Assembly: GCA_030601015.1 (NCBI GenBank) | Contig: JAUVUO010000035.1 | Location: 1-9,370, forward strand | Origin: Candidatus Omnitrophota bacterium | GTDB taxonomy: Bacteria; Omnitrophota; Gorgyraeia; Duberdicusellales; 4484-171 | DNA: 9,370 nt | Direction of reading: 5' to 3' | Part shown: one piece after another, positions 1-6,400 of the stretch | How positions within the stretch are numbered: the first letter of the stretch is position 1 | Layout: each line of letters begins with the position of its first letter | The notes under the pieces: generated by a model | What the model was told of the DNA's origin: nothing | Databases searched by the model: none | What the model saw: the letters and a program-made list of their open reading frames with translations, nothing else | Made by a program: the position numbers and the translations under genes

Positions 1-78
1 ATAATATATATGGGATAATTTTCTCACGAAAATTAAGCCCGATCAAACCACGGGGGTCATAATATTATCAAGACAATC

Positions 79-101
79 CAGCGGACGCTAACGCGCCGTT
101 G
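79..101. repeat. REP-like GC-rich imperfect hairpin upstream of the RAYT remnant
   Basis: A GC-rich island in very AT-rich DNA. Bases 79-84 pair with 96-101 (one G-T pair), A85 bulges, 86-88 pair with 93-95, and the loop is TAAC. GATTTTT follows at once, so in the + direction it could also end transcription of whatever gene lies left of the window. A bulged imperfect palindrome beside a RAYT gene is the usual setting of REP elements, but no GTAG foot is present here. Pairing is seen directly; the REP or terminator role is inferred. Confidence 0.45.
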
Positions 102-380
102 ATTTTTGTGATATAGAAAAAATAATGAATAAATATCCAAAACGAAAACCAACCCGATTAAAAGAATATGATTATACGAACCCAGGATTTTATTATGTAA
201 CAATATGTACGGATAACCGCCAAGAATTATTTGGGGAAATTGTAGACAATAAAATTATTTTAAATGAGATCGGGCAAATTATAAAATAATGTTTAGGGAT
301 TATTGTAAATAATTTTACAAATGTTGCGATAGACATATATTGTATTATGCCCAACCATGTTCACATAATAATACAAATAC

Positions 381-404
381 GTAGGGGTTTGATTCATCAA
401 ACCC
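381..404 (+). repeat. GTAG-footed perfect palindrome inside the RAYT linker
   Basis: GTAG at 381-384 is followed directly by a 9-base arm (385-393, GGGTTTGAT), a two-base spacer TC, and the exact reverse complement (396-404, ATCAAACCC). A GTAG tetranucleotide at the 5' foot of a palindrome is the signature RAYT proteins recognise in REP elements. It encodes RGLIHQT in the variable linker between the HUH motif and the C-terminal block of the RAYT remnant. Sequence and pairing are direct; the REP assignment is inference from the foot and the host gene. Confidence 0.6.
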
Positions 405-771
405 GTGATAAATCAACTAACAAATCGCAGAATAATATGAATAATCCCAATATTGATCAACCTATACCTGGCATGATAAATCATACACCCTACAGATTGG
501 ATGTTAATGAAAAATCCCAAAACAACATTGGGGAAAATTGCACACCATTTCAAGGCACGTGCAACAAAAATAATATATGATTCCAGCAAAGATAATTTTA
601 AATGGCAACGCTCATTTTACGATTATATTATTCGTAACAACCGATCATTAAACAAAATACGTGAATATATAATAAACAATGCCTCAACCTGGGATAAGGA
701 TGAACATAATCTAAACAATAAAAATCATATCAAACCAATCGCAGCTAAATGCAGGAGGAGTAAAAATAGAT

Positions 772-799
772 TTGATTTTATTGAAAATTTCCTTATAAT
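772..799 (+). promoter_or_regulatory. Candidate sigma-70-type promoter for the MNT-HEPN pair
   Basis: TTGATT (772-777), a 16-base spacer and a perfect TATAAT (794-799) lie just before the MNT start codon at 808. Transcription would begin at or within a few bases of the ATG, giving a leaderless or nearly leaderless message; this fits the lack of a ribosome binding site there. The promoter sits inside the tail of the decayed RAYT frame. In AT-rich DNA such boxes arise by chance. Confidence 0.4.
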
Positions 800-807
800 A
801 TTTTAAA

Positions 808-1116
808 ATGGTTAAAAATAAAGAAAATATTTTAATGATTATTAAAAAAAACCAAAATGACATTGAAAATTTTGGTGTTAAAAGACTCGGTCTTTTTGGT
901 TCATTTGTACGAAAACAACAGAAGACAACAAGCGATATAGATTTACTTGTTGAATTTTATCCTGAGAAAAAAAACTTTGACAACTTTGTTCATCTTTCTT
1001 TTTTACTCGAAACATTGCTCGAACGCCATATTGAATTGGTAACTCCCGAATCATTAAGCCCTTATATTAAATCAAACATCATAAATGAGGTCGAATATGT
1101 CATTTCCAGGAGCTGA
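808..1116 (+). CDS. MNT-type nucleotidyltransferase, antitoxin of an MNT-HEPN pair
   Basis: The 102-residue product is a minimal nucleotidyltransferase. Residues 31-45 carry the family signature GSFVR...SDID, with metal-binding Asp43 and Asp45; Glu76 in HIELVT takes the place of the usual third carboxylate. The tail PESLSPYIKSNII is also typical of the family. In the characterised MntA-HepT systems this enzyme adds AMP to a Tyr in the HEPN toxin motif and so silences it. Length is normal and the frame is intact. It overlaps the downstream HEPN gene (start 1097) by 20 bases, as is usual for the pair. The start at ATG 808 has no Shine-Dalgarno sequence but gives the usual N-terminus; ATG 835 would cut into the first helix. 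Since the HEPN partner is broken, this is probably an orphan antitoxin. Confidence 0.87.
   Translation: MVKNKENILMIIKKNQNDIENFGVKRLGLFGSFVRKQQKTTSDIDLLVEFYPEKKNFDNFVHLSFLLETLLERHIELVTPESLSPYIKSNIINEVEYVISRS
1087..1090 (+). promoter_or_regulatory. Ribosome binding site that decides the HEPN toxin start
   Basis: GAGG lies 6 bases before ATG 1097, within the end of the MNT gene. It favours ATG 1097 (MSFPGAEYLY) over the in-frame ATG at 1085, and the resulting N-terminus matches HepT relatives. Confidence 0.5.
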
Positions 1117-1417
1117 ATATCTTTATCATATACTAGATGAAACAAAATATATATTAACCCAAACTAAAAGATTGGAGAAAGAATTTTTTTTGGAAAATGA
1201 AACATTACAAAGAGCATTTGTTCGTAGTATGGAAATTATTGGAGAAGCCACAAAAAATACCTCTAATAGTTTAAAATAAAAATATACCCACATAGCATGG
1301 CGAGATATGGCTGGAATGCGAGATGTATTAATACATGATTATTTCGGCATAGATTATGATATTGTGTGGGATGCCGCTATCAACAAAATCCCTTTTCTTC
1401 GCAATGCGAATATTTAG
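1097..1417 (+). pseudogene. HEPN (HepT/DUF86-like) toxin interrupted by a nonsense codon
   Basis: The frame from ATG 1097 gives MSFPGAEYLYHILDETKYIL, then FVRSMEIIGEATKN, the usual first half of a HepT-like HEPN RNase. It meets TAA at 1277-1279 after 60 residues. Without any frame change it continues KYTHIAWRDMAGMRDVLIHD and ends at TAG 1415-1417. The part behind the stop holds the catalytic RX4HXY motif (RDVLIHDY, codons 75-82 of the full frame). Read through, the protein would have 105 residues plus the stop codon, the normal family size. As written, the toxin loses its active site and is probably harmless. The family cleaves RNA or tRNA ends when not modified by its MNT partner. A one-base sequencing error at 1277 would restore it. 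Confidence 0.85.
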
Positions 1418-1458
1418 GTAAAAGTAAAAGATAAAGAGAGGGGTGTACATTACTTGTT

Positions 1459-1923
1459 ATGAAAATAAAAAAAGAAACAAATAATCTGATTCAAATTGAA
1501 AAATTTCCTCTTCATATAGGAATATTTGGTTGGTCTTGTTTGTTAGTTGTTTTAGGGCGGATAATTTATCTTTTTTTAAAAGGGATGCATCAAGAAACTC
1601 AGGTGTTTATTCTTTTCATCGCCTTCTTGATATTTTTCTTTGGAGGCTCTGCTTTTGCAAAAAAGGAAGTTTTTATTATAAAAAAAGATGAAAAAAAGAT
1701 TTATTGGTCTCGCAAAGGAATATTTGGAATAAAAAAAGGAAGTATTCTGTTTGATAAAATAAAAGATGTTATCATACAAAAAACATATACTAATTTATGT
1801 TTCCGATATCGCGTTGCTATAGAAACAATCGACGGAATAATCCCTGTATCACAAGTTTATTCTTCTGGTACAGAAGAAAATTGTAAAGAAATAAAAGATA
1901 AAATAATAAAAATTATTTCATAA
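1459..1923 (+). CDS. Two-helix membrane protein with a soluble C-terminal domain, function unknown
   Basis: I cannot assign a function to this 154-residue protein. Two hydrophobic segments are clear, at about residues 19-40 and 47-66, joined by a short loop with KGMHQET. The remaining 88 residues are charged and look strand-rich (VFIIKKDEKKIYWSRKG, then IKKGSILFDKIKDVII, then RVAIETIDGIIPVSQVYSSG). That pattern, a basic turn followed by alternating strands and a final helix, resembles small membrane-tethered PH-like domains. With two helices and few positive residues outside, the domain is probably cytoplasmic. The start at ATG 1459 is the first in frame. A purine-rich GAGAGGGG lies about 15 bases upstream, rather far. 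It follows the broken HEPN gene by 41 bases and has no visible link to it. Confidence 0.75.
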   Translation: MKIKKETNNLIQIEKFPLHIGIFGWSCLLVVLGRIIYLFLKGMHQETQVFILFIAFLIFFFGGSAFAKKEVFIIKKDEKKIYWSRKGIFGIKKGSILFDKIKDVIIQKTYTNLCFRYRVAIETIDGIIPVSQVYSSGTEENCKEIKDKIIKIIS

Positions 1924-1948
1924 TAATTCAATCAACCGGATTTTTCCC

Positions 1949-1962
1949 GCGGCTAAAGCCGC
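1949..1962. repeat. REP-like perfect hairpin GCGGCTAAAGCCGC
   Basis: Two 6-base arms (1949-1954, 1957-1962) flank AA. The core resembles the GCGGCTTTAGCCGC core known from REP elements of pseudomonads, but the flank here reads CTCCAAAAA where a GTAG-bearing foot would be expected on the opposite strand. No T-run follows on either strand, which argues against a terminator. It lies 26 bases after the membrane protein gene. Confidence 0.5.
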
Positions 1963-2021
1963 TCCAAAAACCGCTCATTTCAAATGATTGATTTAAGATT
2001 GTCTCTCCTCTTTGTATAACG

Positions 2022-2046
2022 GGTAAATATGTGCCCACGTTTTACC
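2022..2046. repeat. Imperfect inverted repeat
   Basis: GGTAAA (2022-2027) pairs with TTTACC (2041-2046); after a bulged T2028, ATGT pairs with ACGT (one G-T pair) around a GCCC loop. It lies in the gene-free stretch 1924-2189, immediately followed by another hairpin with which it shares the CC at its foot. Confidence 0.4.
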
Positions 2047-2079
2047 TACTCTGCCTTCCTGCAGACAGACGGCAGGTAG
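2046..2079. repeat. Inverted repeat with CTAC/GTAG ends
   Basis: CTAC (2046-2049) pairs with GTAG (2076-2079) and CTGCC (2051-2055) with GGCAG (2071-2075), with T2050 bulged. The 15-base loop holds a PstI-like CTGCAG palindrome. It looks like a dispersed intergenic repeat; only one copy is visible here. Confidence 0.45.
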
Positions 2080-2090
2080 AAATTCAATTA

Positions 2091-2113
2091 TAGATTTTTC
2101 TTTGAAAAATCTA
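2091..2113. promoter_or_regulatory. Perfect 10-base inverted repeat upstream of the pseudouridine synthase gene
   Basis: TAGATTTTTC (2091-2100), TTT, then GAAAAATCTA (2104-2113). A further half-site-like copy, GAAAATCTTA, lies at 2136-2145. The repeated half-site 45-100 bases before ATG 2190 could be an operator. It is not a convincing terminator because the stem has almost no G or C. Function is inference. Confidence 0.3.
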
Positions 2114-2189
2114 AGTTTTATTAAAGGGAAAGTATGAAAATCTTAGGTTTTTATATGATAAATTGTTAACGAAGGAAATAATTTAAATT

Positions 2190-2879
2190 ATGCGTCTTAA
2201 TTCTTTTATTGCCAAATGCGGGTATGCTTCACGAAGAAAGGCTGATATCCTTATATTAGACGGGATGGTAAAGGTAAATAATGTTAAAGTTTATGAGCCG
2301 TTTATCAATGTCTCAGAGAAAGATAATATTACAGTAAACGGTAAAATTGTAAGTCTCAAAAAACACGTATATTTTTTATTTAATAAACCAAAAGGGGTGA
2401 CAACTACTCTTTCTGATAGGTTTGCTGAGAAAAAAATAATTGATTTTTTCCCTGAAGAATTTAAAGGAATCTTTCCTGTAGGACGGCTTGATAAGGATTC
2501 TTCCGGTTTGATTCTTATGACTAATGATGGCGGTTTATGTCATAAAGTGACTCATCCTAAATTTCTTATTGAAAAGGAATATTTAATATTTTTAAAAGGA
2601 GTTTTTACGGATAAAGATGGTGTTAAGGTGAAAAAAGGAGTTATTGACGGTGATGATTATTTGAAAGTTAACAGTGTTGAGGTTATAAAAAATAAAAAAT
2701 TCGATACGGTTTGTAAAGTAGTAGTAAATGAAGGGAAAAAAAGACATTTAAGACGTTTATTTAAAAAGGTGGGATTTGAAGTCAAAGAATTAAAGAGAAT
2801 AAGGATTGCAGGCCTCGAGTTGGGCCGGCTGAAGCCGGGTGAATTTAAAATAATGAGTCGTAGCCAGTTAAAAATATAG
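2190..2879 (+). CDS. RsuA/RluB-family rRNA pseudouridine synthase
   Basis: The 229-residue product isomerises a uridine in ribosomal RNA to pseudouridine. Residues 1-50 form an S4 RNA-binding domain (MRLNSFIAKCGYASRRKAD). The catalytic domain follows: FNKPKGV (65-70), then GRLDKDSSGLILMTNDG with the nucleophile Asp101, and the closing block EGKKRHLRRL (181-190) with LKPGEF (215-219). S4 plus these motifs and this length place it in the RsuA/RluB/RluE/RluF group, most like the 23S-directed RluB of Gram-positive and deep-branching bacteria. The exact target (23S or 16S) cannot be read from sequence alone. AAGGAA at 2172-2177 precedes ATG 2190 by 12 bases, long but workable. It stands alone, 119 bases before gmhB. 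Confidence 0.93.
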   Translation: MRLNSFIAKCGYASRRKADILILDGMVKVNNVKVYEPFINVSEKDNITVNGKIVSLKKHVYFLFNKPKGVTTTLSDRFAEKKIIDFFPEEFKGIFPVGRLDKDSSGLILMTNDGGLCHKVTHPKFLIEKEYLIFLKGVFTDKDGVKVKKGVIDGDDYLKVNSVEVIKNKKFDTVCKVVVNEGKKRHLRRLFKKVGFEVKELKRIRIAGLELGRLKPGEFKIMSRSQLKI

Positions 2880-2939
2880 TCTTTTTTTAACATAATCAGG
2901 TTATAAAGCCTGTTAATAGAAAATTGTTGTATTTTTGGA

Positions 2940-2970
2940 TTGAAAAGTAAAGAGTTAATGTTACTATAAT
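2940..2970 (+). promoter_or_regulatory. Candidate promoter of the gmhB-GT28-priA-fmt run
   Basis: TTGAAA (2940-2945) and a perfect TATAAT (2965-2970) are separated by 19 bases, slightly long. Transcription would start about 20 bases before the gmhB ATG at 2999. It is the only promoter-like site seen before four closely packed genes. Confidence 0.4.
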
Positions 2971-2998
2971 ATAAGTTTAGGTATTTAAATATAGGCAT

Positions 2999-3562
2999 AT
3001 GAGTAAAAATGACTATAAAACAATTTTTTTAGATAGAGACGGAGTAATTAATCAATCTCCGGGAGATGAGCGTTATGTCAATAATTATAAAGAGTTTAAA
3101 TTTATTGATGGAAGTATTGAAGGTATAAAGACGCTTTATGAAAAGGGATATAAAATATTCATTATATCTAATCAGGCAGGAGTTTCTAAAGGGCTTTATA
3201 CGGAAAAAGATTTAGAAGAAATAAACGGTTTAATAATAAAAGAATTGGAAAAATATAAAGTTTCGTTATCGGGTATATATTATTGTACTCATCATCCTGA
3301 GGCTAATTGTAATTGTAGAAAACCTAAAACCGGATTATTAGAAAAAGCAGTAACCAAGTTAGGAGTAAAACCGAAATATTCTTTTTTTATAGGGGATACT
3401 TTTAAAGATATGAAGGCTGCGGTAAAATTTGGAGCTAAGGCTGTTTTGGTTCTTTCAGGGAAAGAGAAAATAGCTAATCGTGATAGTTGGGAGTTTGAGC
3501 CTGATTATATATTTGAAGACCTTTTAACGGCAGCAACGTACATATCTTCTAATTATGAATAA
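2999..3562 (+). CDS. gmhB: D-glycero-D-manno-heptose 1,7-bisphosphate 7-phosphatase (GmhB-type HAD)
   Basis: The 187-residue product is a cytoplasmic HAD phosphatase of the histidinol-phosphatase/GmhB group, which removes the 7-phosphate in the making of ADP- or GDP-heptose. Visible motifs are FLDRDGVIN (nucleophile Asp12, acid-base Asp14), SNQ at 57-59, the zinc loop C96-x-H98 with C104 and C106 (CTHHPEANCNC), the basic RKPK at 107-110, and GDTFKDM with Asp133 and Asp137. No second (HisB dehydratase) domain is attached. The length is typical. GmhB suggests a heptose-containing outer-membrane or surface glycan, though related enzymes act on histidinol phosphate. No strong ribosome binding site is seen before ATG 2999. 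Its stop overlaps the start of the next gene by 8 bases. Confidence 0.92.
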   Translation: MSKNDYKTIFLDRDGVINQSPGDERYVNNYKEFKFIDGSIEGIKTLYEKGYKIFIISNQAGVSKGLYTEKDLEEINGLIIKELEKYKVSLSGIYYCTHHPEANCNCRKPKTGLLEKAVTKLGVKPKYSFFIGDTFKDMKAAVKFGAKAVLVLSGKEKIANRDSWEFEPDYIFEDLLTAATYISSNYE

Positions 3563-4613
3563 AATATTAATTGTTTATGCGAGTTTTGGTGAAGGGCATA
3601 AAAGAGCAGCCTATGCTTTGGCAGATTCTGTTGAATCATCCTGTAAAGATCTTTTAGATTTTACCCATCCTGTAATAAAAAAAATATATTCACTAAGTTA
3701 CAGGTTAGTGACTCAGTATTTATCCTCTCTTTGGCGTATAACATTTTTTGTGGCCAAAGGTAATTTTTTTTCCTTCTTAATAAATAATGTTCATAAGGTA
3801 ATTTTTTTCCCTTTATTTAAATATTTGAATGAAACCCGGCCTAAAATAGTTGTATTTACTCATTTTTTTCCTTCAAGCCTTATCTCAATAGTTAAGGATA
3901 AACTTAATATAAAAATGGTTTCGGTAGTTACAGATTTAAGAGTTCATCCTTTATGGGTGGATAAGAGTGTAGACCATTATTTTGTAGCTTTAAGTATTAC
4001 AAAAAATGATTTAATTAAATTAGGGATTGATGAGAATAAAATTATTTCAGGATATGTTCCTTTAAGGGAAGGTTTTACGAAAACCTACTCAATTGAGAAA
4101 ATGCGGGATAAGTTTAGTTTGGGGGTTAAGCCTTCAATCCTCTTTGTTTCTACATTAAGAGGCCGAGTCCCGTTTTTTAAATCATCAATAGAAAAGTTTA
4201 TTAAAGAATTTAATGTTTTTGTTATTTACGGTAAAAATAAAAAGTTAAAACGGTATCTCGAAAAAAATAGTTCGGCGGCGCTTAGGGCTTTTTTATTTTA
4301 TGAAGAAATTTGGGAATTGGTTTTTTTAAGCGCGGTCATAATCACTAAACCCGGAGGTTTAACAATATTTGAAGGTATTTATAATAGGAAACCTTTTATT
4401 TTCACACATTATATACCAGGACAGGAAAAAGAAAACATGGATTTATTGATTAAACATGGGATAGCAAGATTTGTTAGGACTGAGTCGGAATTAATAGAAG
4501 CAATTAAGTATTTTGGTAAAAAAAGCGATGATATTAGAGATAATTATCCGATAAAGATTGAAGATATTCGCCTGCCTTTTAAAGAATTAATACAAGAATT
4601 AAGTAATGCCTAA
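3555..4613 (+). CDS. GT28-family glycosyltransferase, MGDG synthase/UgtP-like
   Basis: The 352-residue product resembles membrane-associated glycosyltransferases that put a sugar from a UDP- (or similar) donor on diacylglycerol. The N-terminal half has ILIVYASFGEGHKRAA (4-19), the GxGH acceptor loop of the MGDG-synthase group, followed by a hydrophobic aromatic stretch (about 60-105) probably touching the membrane, and VVTDLRVHPLW (124-134). The C-terminal half has a Rossmann start SILFVSTLRG, then TKPGGLTIFE (264-274) and PGQEKENM (288-295), the nucleotide-sugar binding signature of GT28 enzymes. It is somewhat shorter than UgtP. No signal peptide. The ATG lies in the gmhB end (ATGAATAA) and the gene ends over the priA start, so translation is probably coupled. 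The lipid acceptor and the sugar are not known; MurG itself is unlikely. Confidence 0.85.
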   Translation: MNKILIVYASFGEGHKRAAYALADSVESSCKDLLDFTHPVIKKIYSLSYRLVTQYLSSLWRITFFVAKGNFFSFLINNVHKVIFFPLFKYLNETRPKIVVFTHFFPSSLISIVKDKLNIKMVSVVTDLRVHPLWVDKSVDHYFVALSITKNDLIKLGIDENKIISGYVPLREGFTKTYSIEKMRDKFSLGVKPSILFVSTLRGRVPFFKSSIEKFIKEFNVFVIYGKNKKLKRYLEKNSSAALRAFLFYEEIWELVFLSAVIITKPGGLTIFEGIYNRKPFIFTHYIPGQEKENMDLLIKHGIARFVRTESELIEAIKYFGKKSDDIRDNYPIKIEDIRLPFKELIQELSNA

Positions 4614-6399
4614 AATTGCTAAAGTAGCCATTCCGCTTGCTTTAAATAAAGAGTTTGATTATTCTTTTTCTTTAAAATTAAAGATCAAAAAAGGAATGAG
4701 GGTATTAGTTGATTTTAAAGGAAAAAAAATGTTGGGGGTGGTCGTTGATACATCGAATTATTCTAGGATAAAAAATTTAAAGCCTATTTTGGATAGCCTC
4801 GATACAAGCCCGTCTTTAACTGAAGAACAAATATGTTTTGCCCACTCATTAAGTGAATCTTATCCGTATTCTCTCAGTGAATTCGTATTTATGTTTTTAC
4901 CTCCTTATTTAAAAAAGACTAGAAAAATTGATTTTGACGAGCCTTTTGAAGCAGCAATCCATCTTCAAAATAAACCGAAGAAGGTGTTTTTGAAGGCAAA
5001 TACTTTTTTGAAAAGGTATGAATTCCTCAAAAGTTCTATTGAAGAAAAGCTGAAGGAAGGTTCGGTTCTAATATGTTTTCCTCAAATGTCATATTTAATG
5101 AATGCGAAAAAAATTTTGGAAAAAGATTTTTCTGGAAAAATAAATATAATGCATAGTCAACAAGGGGAAAAAGAACTTTATTCAGTTTGGGCCAAAACAA
5201 GAACAAAGTCTTTAATATTAGGCACAAGAGTTTCAATATTTTACTACCCCAGAGATTTAACACAGTTAATAGTTGAAGAAGAGAATAATCCTTATTATTT
5301 CCAGGAGGAAAAGCCTTTTCATAATCTTTTAGATGTTGCGATGACCCTTTCAAATATTAAAGGTGTGGATTTATTATTAAGCGGGGATAATTTATCTCTA
5401 AGTTCTTATCAACTTGTTAAGGAAAAAATTATTTTTTTAGAAGACCGGGGGGGGGATGCTAAAAAGATAGACATAATAAATATGTCTAATTTTAGTGTTA
5501 AAAGGTTGATTGGCCCAGTATTGATAGAATTAATACAACGTTCGGTTAGAAGTAAGAAAAAAATAGTTATATTGTGGAATAAAAAGGGGTTTTTTAGAAC
5601 TATTTCATGTACGAACTGCGGGTATGTTGTTAAGTGCGGTAATTGTTCGGGATTATTACAAAAAATTCCAAATGAAAATGAAGGAGTTTGCCCTTATTGT
5701 AAAAAAAAAGAGAGTTTTCCAAAAACCTGCGGTAATTGCAAAAACGGATATCTTAAGGAAAAAGGTTTTGGAATAGATAGAATTGGGTATAGCTTAAAAA
5801 AAATTTTCCCGGATGTGAAGATAGATGATTTTGAGAATATGAATAGTAATACCCAGATAGTTTTGTCGACATCAAAAATTTTAAGTTATCTTTATGAACA
5901 GGGGAATTTCGATGTGGGATTAGTTATGGATACGGACTTGCTGTTGGCTAGGCCGGAATATGATTCAACTTTTAATTTATATATTTATCTTAAAAAACTT
6001 TCCTTTTATTTTAAAGATTCTTTATATGTTTTTACGAATAATAAGAATTATTATCTTTTTGAATCTTTAAATAAAGAGTGGGCCAATTTTTATGATTTAG
6101 AGTTAAACCTTAGGTTTGAATCCAATCTTCCTCCTTTTGGATTGATAGCTAAAATTATATTGAGAAGCAAAAATGAAATTACTCTTTTAAAAAAGGTAAA
6201 ATTTTTATATAATAAATTGCAGAAAAAGGGAATGGAAGTGTATGGTCCGTTTCAAGAACACCCTTATAAATTAAGGGATAAATTTAGATATTCGCTTATA
6301 ATTAAGGGAAAGAGAGACCTTGTCTCAAGAAAAATGATTAAGGAAGAGATTAAGGGTATCAGAAGCAGTTCATTTCAATTAGCTGTTGTATTTAAATAA
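4606..6399 (+). CDS. priA: PriA-like primosomal protein with ruined ATPase motifs
   Basis: PriA normally restarts stalled replication forks as an SF2 helicase. This copy has 597 residues; most PriA proteins exceed 700. The N-terminal DNA-binding domain is present (VAIPLALNKEFDYSF, residues 8-21). The zinc module is complete: Cys335/338, 344/347, 362/365 and 375/378. The C-terminal domain is recognisable (LPPFGLIAKI 508-517, GPFQEHPYKLRDKFRYSL 547-564). The ATPase is not: where GVTGSGKTE is expected stands KANTFLKRYE (130-139); DEEH reads EEEN (224-227); SATPSLES reads SGDNLSLS (259-266); the GTQM...KGHDF and QVAGRAGR blocks have no counterpart around 420-470. LGTRVSIF (205-212) survives from the GTRSA motif. 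It probably binds forks but does not unwind. Helicase-less PriA is known from actinobacteria. The start ATG is in an 8-base overlap with the glycosyltransferase gene. Confidence 0.88.
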   Translation: MPKIAKVAIPLALNKEFDYSFSLKLKIKKGMRVLVDFKGKKMLGVVVDTSNYSRIKNLKPILDSLDTSPSLTEEQICFAHSLSESYPYSLSEFVFMFLPPYLKKTRKIDFDEPFEAAIHLQNKPKKVFLKANTFLKRYEFLKSSIEEKLKEGSVLICFPQMSYLMNAKKILEKDFSGKINIMHSQQGEKELYSVWAKTRTKSLILGTRVSIFYYPRDLTQLIVEEENNPYYFQEEKPFHNLLDVAMTLSNIKGVDLLLSGDNLSLSSYQLVKEKIIFLEDRGGDAKKIDIINMSNFSVKRLIGPVLIELIQRSVRSKKKIVILWNKKGFFRTISCTNCGYVVKCGNCSGLLQKIPNENEGVCPYCKKKESFPKTCGNCKNGYLKEKGFGIDRIGYSLKKIFPDVKIDDFENMNSNTQIVLSTSKILSYLYEQGNFDVGLVMDTDLLLARPEYDSTFNLYIYLKKLSFYFKDSLYVFTNNKNYYLFESLNKEWANFYDLELNLRFESNLPPFGLIAKIILRSKNEITLLKKVKFLYNKLQKKGMEVYGPFQEHPYKLRDKFRYSLIIKGKRDLVSRKMIKEEIKGIRSSSFQLAVVFK

Positions 6400-6400
6400 T

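Larger units (their letters stand above)
125..806 (+). pseudogene. REP-associated tyrosine transposase (RAYT, Y1/HUH family), decayed
   Basis: Three pieces read as one RAYT (IS200-like TnpA_REP) protein of about 225 residues. The first piece (125-289) begins MNKYPKRKPTRLKEYDYTNP and contains the typical GFYYVTICTDNR block; it stops at TAA 287-289. The same frame continues with IMPNHVHIII, whose two His codons (356-358, 362-364) are the metal-binding HUH motif. A single-base shift then occurs near 488-495, where ACCCTACAGATTGG looks like a one-base insertion. The next frame gives WMLMKNPKTTLGKI, HHFKARATKI and WQRSFYDYIIR; in this family the nucleophilic Tyr lies in that last block. The frame ends at TAA 804-806. 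Members of the family bind and cut REP palindromes as single strands. With one nonsense codon and one frameshift the copy should be dead. The start ATG 125 fits the usual N-terminus; I see no clear ribosome binding site. Confidence 0.88.

Noticed and set aside
3..62. Open tail at the left edge that could be the end of an upstream gene.
   Set aside because: Only 19 codons (ending KPRGS) are visible, with no recognisable motif; another frame also gives a plausible-looking peptide, so neither can be supported.
347..806. Two separate small genes at 347-580 and 501-806.
   Set aside because: They are the middle and C-terminal pieces of one RAYT protein split by a nonsense codon and a one-base shift.
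287..1279. In-frame TAA codons in both the RAYT and HEPN genes could mean TAA is read as an amino acid.
   Set aside because: TAA also ends gmhB, the glycosyltransferase gene, priA, fmt and acyP at the expected family lengths, so the code is standard and both genes are simply broken.
1949..2113. Serial palindromes as a CRISPR array.
   Set aside because: The repeats differ in sequence and spacing, and no cas genes are present.
2657..2998. Antisense open frame opposite the end of the pseudouridine synthase gene.
   Set aside because: It is hydrophobic low-complexity translation of AT-rich DNA, overlaps a clear gene and has no family features. Other minus-strand frames (1576-1779, 5036-5353, 7145-7411, 8462-8737) fail for the same reason.
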